Assembly: GCF_001028665.1 (NCBI RefSeq)
Contig: NZ_CP011505.1
Location: forward strand, 744,001-808,000
Direction: 5' to 3'
DNA length: 64,000 nucleotides
Origin: Burkholderia pyrrocinia
GTDB taxonomy: Bacteria > Pseudomonadota > Gammaproteobacteria > Burkholderiales > Burkholderiaceae
The notes below the pieces were generated by a model. That model was not told the origin of the DNA. It searched no databases and was given only the letters and a program-made list of their open reading frames with translations. Below are positions 1 to 8,831 of the stretch, one piece after another. How positions within the stretch are numbered: position 1 is the first letter of the stretch; every line of letters starts with the position of its first letter. Both the position numbers and the translations under genes were made by a program.

Positions 1-49
1 ACCGGGGCTGGCGCGCGGCGTGCGCGGCAGCCCGTGTTTTCCCATGCCG

Positions 50-1105
50 TCAGAACTGATGCCGCACGCCGACGCGCACCGCAGTCTGCGTCGAGCCGGC
101 CGCCGCCCCGCCGAGCGCGGCTTCGATCTGGGCGCCGTACGCGCTGTCGCGCCCGCGTGCGAACACCGCGTACAGGCCGGTACGCTTCGACAGCGAATAG
201 TCGGCGCTCAGCGTGACCTGATTGGCCGGGCCGACGTCGCCGCCGCGCTGCTGGTACTGGAAACCGCCGCCCAGCTGCAACGACGGCGTGAGCGCATAGG
301 TCAGCCCGGCGTCGTAGGTGGTTGCCCGCAGCGGTGCGGCGGCGCTGATCCGGACGTCCGACACCATGCCGAAGATGCGGAACTGGCCGAGGTTGTAACC
401 GGCCCCGCCCGAGAAGTTGCGAAGATTGCCGCCGGAAGCCACGTCGTGCTGGCCGAAATAAGCGAGCGCGGCGCTGAACGCACCCTGCGTGTAGGACAGC
501 ATCGCGCTCTGCACGCTGCTGCGCGCGACCGTGCCGGGAACATTGCCGAACCCCCACATGCCGCCGAACGACAGCCCGCCGAAGGTCGGACTCACGTACT
601 TCACCGCATTGTTCACCTGAACGCCCCACACGCGGTTGTCGAGCGCGCCGCCTGCCGACGCATTGGCAGGCAGTCCCCATGCGAGCAGGCCGGCCGGCGT
701 GTTCGCGCCGACCGCGAAGGCCGGCAGCAGATCGCCGACGAAATCGAACTGGCGCCCGAGCGTCACGGTGCCCCAGTCGCCGCCGAGCCCGACGTACGCT
801 TGCGAGCTGAACGCGGAGCCCGGCACGGTCAGCGCGCCGTCCGACGTCTGGAACTGGCTTTCGAGCCGGAACACGGCAAAATTGGCGCCGCCGAGATCCT
901 CCCTGCCCGTCAGGCCCCACACGTCGTTGCGCGCCACGCCCGCCTGCAGCGCGACCTGACGGCCGCCGCGCGGCGCGGACGCCACGTCGCTCGTATAGGT
1001 CACGCCGGTGTCCAGCGAACCGTAGAGCGTCACGCTCGATTGCGCGAACGTCGGTGCAACGGCACCGCAACCGCACAATGCCACCATTCGGAACCACACT
1101 TTCAT
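50..1105 (-). CDS. Gram-negative porin, OmpC-like trimeric family
   Basis: Outer-membrane general porin of 351 residues. The start is the ATG at 1105, preceded by a GAGGAG ribosome site; a longer upstream reading has no such site. Residues 1-21 form a signal peptide (hydrophobic stretch ending TFA), and the mature protein opens with the burkholderial porin signature SSVTLYGSLDTG. Alternating beta-strand sequence and a C-terminal Phe (VGVRHQF) fit a 16-strand barrel. The product would passively admit small hydrophilic solutes. It is divergent from the IclR-type regulator. Family assignment is firm; substrate preference cannot be read from the sequence. Confidence 0.93.
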   Translation of the reverse strand: MKVWFRMVALCGCGAVAPTFAQSSVTLYGSLDTGVTYTSDVASAPRGGRQVALQAGVARNDVWGLTGREDLGGANFAVFRLESQFQTSDGALTVPGSAFSSQAYVGLGGDWGTVTLGRQFDFVGDLLPAFAVGANTPAGLLAWGLPANASAGGALDNRVWGVQVNNAVKYVSPTFGGLSFGGMWGFGNVPGTVARSSVQSAMLSYTQGAFSAALAYFGQHDVASGGNLRNFSGGAGYNLGQFRIFGMVSDVRISAAAPLRATTYDAGLTYALTPSLQLGGGFQYQQRGGDVGPANQVTLSADYSLSKRTGLYAVFARGRDSAYGAQIEAALGGAAAGSTQTAVRVGVRHQF

Positions 1106-1418
1106 CTTCTTCTCCTCATCAAATTTTCCCGGCCGATGCGCGTGCGAACCGACCGGCATGCAGGCGGCATCGACCCGGCATGATTCGCCGCACTAAAATA
1201 GGATTCCATATCGATCAAAGTCGGCACGATCCACCCTGCCGCCGGCGGCCTGCATCCCGCACATTCGTTGACGCGAATCCGGTTGCCGCGTGCGTGACTT
1301 AAGTTAGACTACGGCCCTGTCGCCGCCGCTGCCGCATTCGTGCCGCAGCCCCGCTGCCCGAACCGCTGCCGATCTTCCCGTTCCATTGCCGCAAGCCGCC
1401 TGAATCCCGGATCACGTC

Positions 1419-2147
1419 ATGTCGAGCCTCACCAAAATGCTGTCCATCCTCGACGTCTTCTCTTCGTCCGCGACGTCGATGACGGCCGAGGAGATCGCCG
1501 AACTCATGGGCTTTTCGCGGACCACGTGCTACCGCTACGTGAAGGAACTGGCCTCCGTCGGCCTGCTCGTCAGCAGCAACGGCCGCTATACGCTGGGCCC
1601 GCGCATCATCCATCTCGACTACAACATGCGGCAGTCGGACCCGACGCTCACCGCCGCGAAACCCGTGATCCAGAGACTGGTCCAGGTCACCGGCGGCGAC
1701 GCGCTCGTGTCGACGCTGTTCGACGAGCAGATCATCAACGTGATGCACGAAACCGGCGCCGAGAACCTGCAACTGGGCTTCGGTCGCGGCCGCATCATGC
1801 CGCTGTTCCAGGGCGCGTCGTCGAAAGTGATCGTGGCCGCGATGTCGCGCGCGCGCCTGAAACGCCTGCACGAACGGCACAACGCCGAGCTCGGCGAATT
1901 CGCGGCCGACTGGACGCGGTTCTGGCGCGCGTGCCAGCAGGTCGCCGACGCGGGATACTGGATCTCGCGCGGCGAGCTCGACGAAGGCTTCGTCGGCATC
2001 GCCGCGCCGATTCGCACCGCCAGCAGCGGCGAAATCAACAGCAGCCTGTCGCTGGTCTTTCGCGCCGAACACTTCGCGCTGTTCGACGAGCACGTGCTCG
2101 GCAAGCTCCTGATCGACGCCACCGCCCAGATCGGCGCAGCCACCTGA
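1419..2147 (+). CDS. IclR-family transcriptional regulator
   Basis: A 242-residue regulator. The N-terminal winged helix-turn-helix covers about residues 5-65 (MTAEEIAELMGFSRTTCYRY), followed by the IclR effector-binding domain (about 75-240). It is transcribed convergently toward the nine-gene catabolic operon, which suggests it controls that operon; this is inference. A half-site AATCCCG at 1403-1409, just upstream of the start, matches one arm of the palindrome in the operon promoter at 11314-11332, which weakly supports both autoregulation and operon control. IclR proteins usually sense aromatic or short acid metabolites. Confidence 0.9.
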   Translation: MSSLTKMLSILDVFSSSATSMTAEEIAELMGFSRTTCYRYVKELASVGLLVSSNGRYTLGPRIIHLDYNMRQSDPTLTAAKPVIQRLVQVTGGDALVSTLFDEQIINVMHETGAENLQLGFGRGRIMPLFQGASSKVIVAAMSRARLKRLHERHNAELGEFAADWTRFWRACQQVADAGYWISRGELDEGFVGIAAPIRTASSGEINSSLSLVFRAEHFALFDEHVLGKLLIDATAQIGAAT

Positions 2148-2156
2148 ACATTCGCG

Positions 2157-2176
2157 CGGCGTCGCGAACGACGCCG
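2157..2176. terminator. GC-rich hairpin between convergent genes
   Basis: Perfect inverted repeat CGGCGTCG-CGAA-CGACGCCG in the 48-bp gap between the stops of the convergent IclR and aldehyde dehydrogenase genes. The position fits a bidirectional terminator. There is no clear T-run, so intrinsic termination is not certain. Confidence 0.5.
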
Positions 2177-2195
2177 TGCACACCACACCGTCAAT

Positions 2196-3677
2196 TCAAT
2201 TCATCTGCGTGATGAATTTGGTGACCAGGTAACCGTCGAACGTCTCCGTGCCTCCCTCGCTGCCGAAGCCGCTGTCCTTCACGCCGCCGAACGGGATCTC
2301 CGCCGGCCCCATCCCGAAGTGATTGATGTTGACCATGCCCGCTTCGAGCGCGCGGCCGATCCGGTGCGCGTTGCGCGCCGATGCGGTGAACGCGTACGAC
2401 GCGAGGCCGAACGGCAAGCGGTTGGCCTCGGCGAGCGCATCGTCGAGTTCGTCGAACGGCACGATCCCGACGATCGGGCCGAACGGCTCGTCGTTCATCA
2501 GGCGCGACTCGCGCGCCGGGCCCAGCACGACCGTCGGCGCGAAATAGTGCCCCGGCCCCGGCAAGCGTGTTCCGCCCGCGGCGATCTCCGCGCCTTTCTC
2601 CTTTGCATCGGCGACGAATGCGTCGATCTCGGACACGCGTCGCGCATGCGCGAGCGGCCCCATCGTGGTCCCCTCTGCCAGCCCGTAGCCGACGCGGATC
2701 GTGCCGACCGCATCGAGATACGCGGCGACGAACCGTTCGAACACCGGGCGTTGCACGAAGAACCGCGTCGGCGATACGCACACCTGCCCGGCATTGCGAA
2801 ACTTGTACGCGGCCAGCATCGTCGCGGCACGCTCGATGTCCGCGTCCGCGCACACGAGCACCGGCGCATGCCCGCCCAGCTCCATGGTCATGCGCTTCAT
2901 GTGCGACGCGGCAAGCGCCGCCAGTTGCTTGCCGACCGGCACCGAACCGGTGAACGAGATCTTGCGCACCAGCGGCGACTCGATCAGCCGCGTCGACACG
3001 TCGCCCGGCACGCCCCAGACGATATTCAGGCAGCCCGCGGGCAGCCCGGCATCGTGGAAGATGTGCGCAAGCGCGACGATCGCGCTCGGCGATTCCTCGG
3101 GCCCTTTCAGCACCAGCGTGCAGCCCGACGCCAGTGCGGCCGCGATCTTGTGCATCGCCTGGCTGAACGGGAAGTTCCACGGCGAGAACGCCGCGCACAC
3201 GCCGATCGGTTCCCGCAGCACCGTCTGCGCAACGTCCGGGGAACGCGCCGGAATGACGCGGCCGTAAGTGCGACGCCCCTCCTCCGCATGCCATTCGAGC
3301 TGTTCGGCGGACGACACGACCTCGGCGATCGCCTCGCGCAGCGGCTTGCCCTGGTCCATCGTGATGTGGCGGCCGATGGCTTCGGCACGCTCGCGCACGA
3401 GCGAAGCCGCACGACGCAGGATGTTCGAGCGCGCGAGCGGCGACTCGCGCCGCCATGCCGCGAACGCGCGATGCGCGGCGTGCACCGCGGCGTCGATATC
3501 GTCCGGTGTCGCATGCGGCAATTCGCCGAGCACGCGGCCGGTTCCCGGATCGAGAACGGGCTGCGTGCGCCGGCCGTCGGCCTGCAGGAACCGGCCATCG
3601 ATATACAGGTGGAGCGGCGCGTAATCGCGTTGCGCATCAGGCGCCATGCGGGAAGTCAGCGGCGTGAACGGAATCAA
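2196..3677 (-). CDS. NAD(P)-dependent aldehyde dehydrogenase, succinate-semialdehyde dehydrogenase-like
   Basis: A 493-residue ALDH-superfamily enzyme that would oxidise an aldehyde to the acid. Visible residues are the oxyanion Asn168 (SPWNFP), cofactor-binding Lys191 (KGPEES), general base Glu266 (MELGGHAP) and nucleophile Cys300 (GQVCVSP). The start is taken as the TTG at 3677 because GAGG lies 8 nt upstream; an in-frame ATG at 3647 has no ribosome site and would remove 10 residues. It is the last gene of the catabolic operon. A likely role is oxidation of the aldehyde released by the TPP-dependent decarboxylase-like enzyme encoded first in the operon, but the substrate is unknown. Confidence 0.9.
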   Translation of the reverse strand: MIPFTPLTSRMAPDAQRDYAPLHLYIDGRFLQADGRRTQPVLDPGTGRVLGELPHATPDDIDAAVHAAHRAFAAWRRESPLARSNILRRAASLVRERAEAIGRHITMDQGKPLREAIAEVVSSAEQLEWHAEEGRRTYGRVIPARSPDVAQTVLREPIGVCAAFSPWNFPFSQAMHKIAAALASGCTLVLKGPEESPSAIVALAHIFHDAGLPAGCLNIVWGVPGDVSTRLIESPLVRKISFTGSVPVGKQLAALAASHMKRMTMELGGHAPVLVCADADIERAATMLAAYKFRNAGQVCVSPTRFFVQRPVFERFVAAYLDAVGTIRVGYGLAEGTTMGPLAHARRVSEIDAFVADAKEKGAEIAAGGTRLPGPGHYFAPTVVLGPARESRLMNDEPFGPIVGIVPFDELDDALAEANRLPFGLASYAFTASARNAHRIGRALEAGMVNINHFGMGPAEIPFGGVKDSGFGSEGGTETFDGYLVTKFITQMN

Positions 3678-3731
3678 GACGGATACCTCGGTAGAGACTG
3701 CACGATGGGCGCGGACGGTGCGACGATCGCA

Positions 3732-4064
3732 TCACGCGGCCTGGCTCGGCGCACGCAACAGGCCGCCGATTTCCTGCCGGAGAATCTGGTTTTCCTGCCG
3801 GACGAGCAGATGCCGGACCTTGCCGCGAAACGTCCTGAACTCGGGGTCGGCCATCAGCACGGCGCGGCGCCGGGCGCGATCGTCCAGCGAATCGAACGCC
3901 CACAGATAGACGAGCTGGTTCAGCGGCCCGACTTCCGTCGCAAAACAGCCGATCATCGTGCCGAGCGCCTGCTCCTGCGCGGCGCGCCCGCATTCCGCGT
4001 ACAGCCGCAGATATTCGGCGACGCCGCCCGGCACCAGCGTATAGGTGCGTTGCTCAACAAACAT
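3732..4064 (-). CDS. NIPSNAP-family protein
   Basis: A 110-residue protein of the NIPSNAP (dimeric ferredoxin-like) family: it opens FVEQRTYTLVPG and contains the family pattern of a small alpha+beta barrel (YLWAFDSLDDRARRRAVLMADPEF). Its start overlaps the end of the upstream FAD monooxygenase gene by 11 bp, so the two are translationally coupled. NIPSNAP proteins recur in aromatic and terpenoid degradation operons, but their biochemical role is not settled. It could bind or chaperone an unstable intermediate of the pathway; that is inference. Confidence 0.85.
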   Translation of the reverse strand: MFVEQRTYTLVPGGVAEYLRLYAECGRAAQEQALGTMIGCFATEVGPLNQLVYLWAFDSLDDRARRRAVLMADPEFRTFRGKVRHLLVRQENQILRQEIGGLLRAPSQAA

Positions 4065-5685
4065 GCGCTTCCTCCGGTTGTCGCGGCGCGAACGCCTGAA
4101 AGGCCGCGGTCACGCGGGCCATCCCCACGGCATCCGTCTGCGCTGCCACGTAGCGATCGGGGCGCACCACGACGAGCGGGCCGGCATGCCGGTCGAACCA
4201 GTCCGCCAGCGCGTTGTCGACGTCCTCGACGCACGTGCTGCCGTGGGCGCTGGTCACCCGCCGCGCGCGGCCGGTCCCGCTGCGCGAACGGCTGACCTGC
4301 ACGAACGTCGCGCCCAGCGCCGCCCAGTACGCGCGATCGTCGTCGCTCAGGCACGCCTGCGGATCGCATTGCCAGCCGACGATCGAGAACCACGGGCCCA
4401 GCACGTCGTCGAGCTTGCTGCGCACGCCGTCGGCCGTTTCGACGTCGGGCTGCGCGATCATCCTGCCGACTGCGTCGCCCGGCGCCCCCGGCAGCACGAC
4501 GCCCCGCGTATAGCTCGGCATCGGCTTGAAACGCATCTGCAGGATGTAGTCCTTCAGGCCCGGCGCATACCGCGCGAGCCCGAGGAAACGATCGCGCAGG
4601 AACGCGACGAGCCGGTTGGTCGGCATCAGCATCGCGCCGAACGTGTCGGCCAGGTCGATCATCGCCTTCGCATGGTCGCGCCGCTCCGATTCGTAGCTGC
4701 CGATCACGCCGGGATGCAATGCGCCGTTGACGACGCCCGCCAGCTTCCACGCGAGATTGCCCACGTCGCGCAAGCCCGCATTCAGGCCCTGGCCGACCCA
4801 CGGCGGCGTCAGGTGGGCCGCATCGCCGACGAGCGCCACGCGGCCGACCACGAAACGTTCGGCGAGGCGCGAATGGTGCGTATAGGTCCGCGCGCGCACG
4901 ATCTCGATGCGATCGACGTCGTCGACGTACGGCGCGATCAGCGCGCGGATCGATTCCGGTTGCGCGATCGCCTCTTCGTCCTCGTGCGGGAACACGAGAA
5001 ACTCCCAGCGCCGGAAATTGAACGGCAGATAGATGCAGACGTTCGGGCGCCGCGGGTCGCAGTTCAGCGCCGTGCACGGCTGGTCGAGCCCGGCGTTCTT
5101 CACGTCGACCACGACCCATTTGATCGGATGCGTCGTGCCGGCCAGCTTCACGCCCAGCAGCTCGCGCATCGGGCTGCGCCCGCCGTCGGCCGCCACCACG
5201 TAGTCGGCCTCCAGCGCATACTGCTGCCCGTCGGCGCGGCGCACCTGCAACGTGACGCGTTGGTCGTCCTGTTCGACGCCGACCACTTCTTCGCTGGTCC
5301 GCAGCGACACGTGCGGATAACGGGCCAGCCCGTCACGCAGCGTGCGCTCGGCCAGTTGCTGCATGAAGATGTTGCGCCGCCACCAGCCGAATTCGCGCAT
5401 CGACGGGCGGATGTCGGCGAAGCATTCGCCGTTCGCCTTGAACATGCGCAGCGGCACGTTCTGGATGATGTCGCGGCTCAGCTCGTCGGCGAGGCCGGCG
5501 GTCTGAAACATCCGCAGCGCTTCGTCGTCGATGCCGACCGCGCGCGGAAACTCGACGATCTGCGGCGCCTTCTCGATGACCGTCGTCGCGACGCCATAGA
5601 GGCCGAGCAGGTTCGCCATCGCCGCGCCGTTCGGCCCCGCGCCGACGATCGCGACCGACGTCCGTTCCGGATTGTTCGCTCTCAT
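4054..5685 (-). CDS. FAD-dependent aromatic monooxygenase, MhpA-like
   Basis: A 543-residue class A flavoprotein hydroxylase. Motifs in order: GAGPNG at 15-20 (FAD Rossmann), DGGRS from 167 (the DG motif contacting NAD(P)H and FAD), and GDAAHLTPPWVGQG from 287 (FAD ribityl binding). Length and motifs match 3-(3-hydroxyphenyl)propionate and related phenol hydroxylases, which insert one oxygen into an aromatic ring. It starts 3 bp after the stop of the alpha/beta hydrolase gene. Together with the VOC protein and hydrolase it makes a hydroxylase, ring-cleavage, hydrolase set. The actual substrate cannot be read from the sequence. Confidence 0.9.
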   Translation of the reverse strand: MRANNPERTSVAIVGAGPNGAAMANLLGLYGVATTVIEKAPQIVEFPRAVGIDDEALRMFQTAGLADELSRDIIQNVPLRMFKANGECFADIRPSMREFGWWRRNIFMQQLAERTLRDGLARYPHVSLRTSEEVVGVEQDDQRVTLQVRRADGQQYALEADYVVAADGGRSPMRELLGVKLAGTTHPIKWVVVDVKNAGLDQPCTALNCDPRRPNVCIYLPFNFRRWEFLVFPHEDEEAIAQPESIRALIAPYVDDVDRIEIVRARTYTHHSRLAERFVVGRVALVGDAAHLTPPWVGQGLNAGLRDVGNLAWKLAGVVNGALHPGVIGSYESERRDHAKAMIDLADTFGAMLMPTNRLVAFLRDRFLGLARYAPGLKDYILQMRFKPMPSYTRGVVLPGAPGDAVGRMIAQPDVETADGVRSKLDDVLGPWFSIVGWQCDPQACLSDDDRAYWAALGATFVQVSRSRSGTGRARRVTSAHGSTCVEDVDNALADWFDRHAGPLVVVRPDRYVAAQTDAVGMARVTAAFQAFAPRQPEEAHVC

Positions 5686-5688
5686 GCG

Positions 5689-6570
5689 TCAGCCTCCCGT
5701 GCGCCACGCCGGATCGTCGAGACGATCGAGCCACGTGCGCAATGCGTGGTTGAACGCGGCGGGCTGATCGTCATGCACGTAGTGCGTCGCACCGGGAATA
5801 TCGATCCGGTCGATTCCGGCGTTGGCCGCCGCCATTTCGGCCGCCACTTCCGCGGACAGGAAATCCGATGCGCCGCCGCGCAACAGCAGCGTCGGCACGT
5901 GCAGGTTGAGGACCAGCGGCCACAGATGGACGAGTTGCTCCGGCGTCGCGGCCAGCCGCGCCGCCGCAATCCCGTCGGCGTCGTGCCGCCACACGATCCG
6001 CCCCTGCGGATCCTCTTTCAGCGAGTGCGCGATGCGCGAATCGAGCGCGGATTCCGCGATGTTCGGCCGCTGGCGTCGCCAGAACGCGCGCGCGTCGTCC
6101 CACGACGCGAACGCGTCCGGCGTTTCCTTCAGCTCGCGCTTGATCCGCTCCGAACCCTGCGAACCGGCCGACGCGCCCGGGCCCATGTCCTCGATCACGA
6201 GGCCGGCGAGCCGTTCCGGCTGCGCCGCCGCGTAGACGAACGCATTGGCGCCGCCCATCGAATGCCCGACCAGCACGAATCGTTGCAGGCCGAGCGCGCG
6301 CACCAGCGCGTCGAGATCGCGCACGTAGGCCGCCGCGTAGTAGTCGCGCCGCGGATCCCAGTCGCTCCAGCCGCGCCCGCGCTGGTCGAGCGCGACGACC
6401 CGGTAGCGGTCGACCAGCGCGTCGGCCACGGGCTCCCACGTCTGCGCGTAACTGCGCAAGCCGTGCAGCATCACCACGACCGGCGCATCGTCGCGCCCCC
6501 AGCTCACGTAGTGCAGCCGCAGCCCGTCGCTGTCGACCCATCCATCCTTGACGGACGCCGTATTCATCAT
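5689..6570 (-). CDS. alpha/beta hydrolase, possible meta-cleavage product hydrolase
   Basis: Soluble alpha/beta-hydrolase fold enzyme of 293 residues when read from the first ATG of the tandem ATGATG at 6570, which has GGGGAG just upstream. Visible: oxyanion HGLRSY, nucleophile elbow GHSMGG, a late Asp (GGASDFLS) and the catalytic His in GATHYVHD. It lies between the DUF1185 and FAD monooxygenase genes in one operon. Context suggests C-C bond hydrolysis of a ring-cleavage product or hydrolysis of an ester or lactone intermediate; family members do either, so the reaction is inferred. Confidence 0.85.
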   Translation of the reverse strand: MMNTASVKDGWVDSDGLRLHYVSWGRDDAPVVVMLHGLRSYAQTWEPVADALVDRYRVVALDQRGRGWSDWDPRRDYYAAAYVRDLDALVRALGLQRFVLVGHSMGGANAFVYAAAQPERLAGLVIEDMGPGASAGSQGSERIKRELKETPDAFASWDDARAFWRRQRPNIAESALDSRIAHSLKEDPQGRIVWRHDADGIAAARLAATPEQLVHLWPLVLNLHVPTLLLRGGASDFLSAEVAAEMAAANAGIDRIDIPGATHYVHDDQPAAFNHALRTWLDRLDDPAWRTGG

Positions 6571-6594
6571 GTGCTCCCCGGCCCGCATCCGCGC

Positions 6595-7200
6595 TCAGAC
6601 CAGGCCGTCGCGGCCGACGATCTCGCTCGCCTTCAGCCCGCCGAGCCGCGCATGCAGGCGGCCGCGCGTCGCGAACGCGAAGATCACCAGCACTTCGTCG
6701 TCGTTGGGCGCATCGGGGAACAGGCACGTCACCGTGTCGTAGTGCGAGCGCACGTAGAGCGCATCCTTGTGCGCGAGCGGCACGTCGATCACCGTGTTGA
6801 CCGGGCCGCGCTTGCCGCTCGACGGCACCCACGACTTGCCGCCGCCCAGCGCCGCACGGATCGGCTCCGCGAAGATCGACGTGAGGAACGCGTTGCCGTG
6901 TTCGTACTCGCCGGCCGAGCCGACCAGGCACGCCTTGCCGTAGCTCTCGATCGCGCGGCCCGCGGCGAGTTCCTCGATGCGCCGCGCGAACTCCTTGCCG
7001 AGCGCCGGCGACGGACGCACGAGATCGTCGAGGTTTTCGCTGAAGCGCCCCGCGTACGGGTTATGGACGGCCGCGGCGATCACGATCTTGCGCAACGGCT
7101 CGCCGTCCGCGAGCTGGCCGGATTCGTTCGCGAGCGAATCCTCGATCTGCGTGTACCACTTGCGGATATGAAAGCCTTCGAAATTTGCGATCTTGCTCAT
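6595..7200 (-). CDS. DUF1185 (amino acid synthesis family) protein
   Basis: A 201-residue protein opening MSKIANFEGFHIRKW, typical of the DUF1185 / amino-acid-synthesis family (PF06684). An AGAGGA site precedes the ATG. No cofactor motif is obvious; the conserved core includes VGSAGEYEHGNAF and GGGKSWVPS. The family name comes from old genetic data and does not define a reaction; members are common in operons for degradation of aromatic or heterocyclic compounds. Here it sits between the VOC protein and hydrolase genes. Confidence 0.85.
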   Translation of the reverse strand: MSKIANFEGFHIRKWYTQIEDSLANESGQLADGEPLRKIVIAAAVHNPYAGRFSENLDDLVRPSPALGKEFARRIEELAAGRAIESYGKACLVGSAGEYEHGNAFLTSIFAEPIRAALGGGKSWVPSSGKRGPVNTVIDVPLAHKDALYVRSHYDTVTCLFPDAPNDDEVLVIFAFATRGRLHARLGGLKASEIVGRDGLV

Positions 7201-7250
7201 CAGGAATCCTCTATGAAATATCGGTTAAGCGGGAATGAAAGACCGGCGCC

Positions 7251-7766
7251 TCAGTCGAACAGCGGCTCGAGCTGCACGGGATCGCTGGGCGCGTTGTACC
7301 GGTGCAGCACGCGCTTGCCTTCTTCGTCGTCCGTGACGGTTTCGCAGAAGAATTCGAGGCGGTTGCCGTCCGGGTCCGTGAAATACACGCCGATCCCGAC
7401 CTTGTGATCGGTGATCTTGACGATCGGCACGTGGCGGCGGATCAGCATGCCGTACAGGCGGCGCAATTCGGTCAGGCCGCCGGCGATCTCGAGGCCGTAG
7501 TGCTGCAGGCCGATCGTGCCGAGCTCCGCGTCGGACGCCGCGCGAATCAGCGCGATGTCATGGTGCTTCTGGCCGAAGGACATGAACACCCACTGCTCGC
7601 CGCGCGCGGTTTCCGTCATGCCGAGCACCTCGGCGTACCAGGTGCTCGAGCCCACGGGATCGCGCACGAACAGCGACAGGTGGGTGCGCTGCACGTGCGG
7701 CGTCGGCAGCGGCAGCCCGCTCGCGTTCGCGCGCTCGGCGTGTTGCTGGATATCGGACGGTGTCAT
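7251..7766 (-). CDS. VOC-family protein with complete 2-His-1-Glu triad
   Basis: A 171-residue vicinal-oxygen-chelate protein. The metal triad of extradiol dioxygenases can be read as His29 (RTHLSLFV), His89 (GLQHYGLE) and Glu138 (GNRLEFF), with the usual DPDGN turn before the Glu. Length matches single-module members rather than two-module catechol 2,3-dioxygenases. With a hydroxylase and a hydrolase in the same operon, ring cleavage of a dihydroxylated aromatic is the most natural reading, but glyoxalase-like or isomerase activity is also possible. Confidence 0.88.
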   Translation of the reverse strand: MTPSDIQQHAERANASGLPLPTPHVQRTHLSLFVRDPVGSSTWYAEVLGMTETARGEQWVFMSFGQKHHDIALIRAASDAELGTIGLQHYGLEIAGGLTELRRLYGMLIRRHVPIVKITDHKVGIGVYFTDPDGNRLEFFCETVTDDEEGKRVLHRYNAPSDPVQLEPLFD

Positions 7767-7778
7767 CGTTCGCTCCGC

Positions 7779-8816
7779 TCAATTGGTCGACTGCGCGTGG
7801 GCGACGAGCGGCGCTTCGAACGGCGTCCACGCGACGGCCGTGATCTCGCTGAAATCGCGCCATTCCTTGCTCCAGTTCCGGCCGCCGTCGCGCGAACAGA
7901 ACAGGTGCCCGTACTTGGTGCCCGCATAGACGAGCTCCGGCCGGGCCGCATGGACGCCGAACGCCCAGAACGTGGAATTCGGCGGCGTCTGCAGATCCGT
8001 CTCATGCCACGCGTAGCCGCGATCGGTCGAGCGGTAGATGCGGCTGCGGATGCCCGGCGTGCCGTCGCCGATCGCCATCAGCAGGTCGCCTTCCGGCGTC
8101 GGCAGCTGCACGACCGTGCGCGTGTAGTACAGCCCGTCGAAGCGATCGCGCGACAGCTTGCCGTCCCACGTCTGGCCGTCGTCGTCGCTCACGTGCACCG
8201 CGTTCACGGTCAGCAGCACCGTGGTCTTCGGCCGGTCCGGCGTGGCGGACAGCACCGCGATCGCATGAATGTCGCTGTTGCGGATCGCCGTGCCGGGGCC
8301 GTCCACGCGCGTCCAGCTCGCGCCGGCGTCGCGGCTGCGCCATGCGCCGCCCTCCTCCACGCCGTACCAGACGTTGCGGGTGTCGTCCGGATCCACGCAG
8401 ATCGTCAGCAGCCGCGGGCGATTGACGCCCGAGCAGAACTCGGGGAACTCGGGGGCCGTTCGCTCCCAGGTCACGCCCGCGTCGCTCGACTTGTACAGCG
8501 CGGCGCGCGACGGTGCGCCGGTGCCCGCATAGAGCACCGCGGGGTTCGCCGGATCGATCGCGATGGACCAGACCGTCTGCCCGTTCAGCAGGTTCCCGGG
8601 CCGAAACCAGTGCGCGCCGCCGTCCTCGCTGATGGACAGGCCCGAATCGGCGCCGGCATAGACGCGCGACGGCGTCGCGGGGTCCACCGCGAGCGCGCGC
8701 ACGATGCCGTCGAACTCGATCGGCTCGGCGAGCCCGAGGCGATGCCAGGTCTTGCCGTCGTCGTTCGAGCGCAGGATGCCTTGCCCGGCCGTGGCGACCA
8801 GTACGGTTGCGGTCAT
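7779..8816 (-). CDS. Asp-box (BNR) beta-propeller protein, cytoplasmic
   Basis: A 345-residue protein with seven Asp boxes of the form S-x-D-x-G-x-x-W: SNDDGKTW, SEDGGAHW, SSDAGVTW, SRDAGASW, SDDDGQTW, STDRGYAW and SRDGGRNW. This indicates a seven-bladed sialidase- or vps10-like propeller. There is no signal peptide, which argues against an extracellular glycosidase. An AAGGAG site precedes the ATG. It lies within the catabolic operon between the SDR and VOC genes, so it may be an enzyme or scaffold of that pathway; no catalytic residues could be assigned. Confidence 0.85.
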   Translation of the reverse strand: MTATVLVATAGQGILRSNDDGKTWHRLGLAEPIEFDGIVRALAVDPATPSRVYAGADSGLSISEDGGAHWFRPGNLLNGQTVWSIAIDPANPAVLYAGTGAPSRAALYKSSDAGVTWERTAPEFPEFCSGVNRPRLLTICVDPDDTRNVWYGVEEGGAWRSRDAGASWTRVDGPGTAIRNSDIHAIAVLSATPDRPKTTVLLTVNAVHVSDDDGQTWDGKLSRDRFDGLYYTRTVVQLPTPEGDLLMAIGDGTPGIRSRIYRSTDRGYAWHETDLQTPPNSTFWAFGVHAARPELVYAGTKYGHLFCSRDGGRNWSKEWRDFSEITAVAWTPFEAPLVAHAQSTN

Positions 8817-8831
8817 GAAATGCTCCTTGTG

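Noticed and set aside
20..1183. Long open frame antisense to the porin
   Set aside because: Arg/Ala-rich translation without family motifs; a mirror frame of a GC-rich gene.
4045..7407. Open frame of more than 1100 codons on the plus strand
   Set aside because: It is antisense to the monooxygenase, hydrolase, DUF1185 and VOC genes, which have clear motifs; composition is His/Arg/Val noise.
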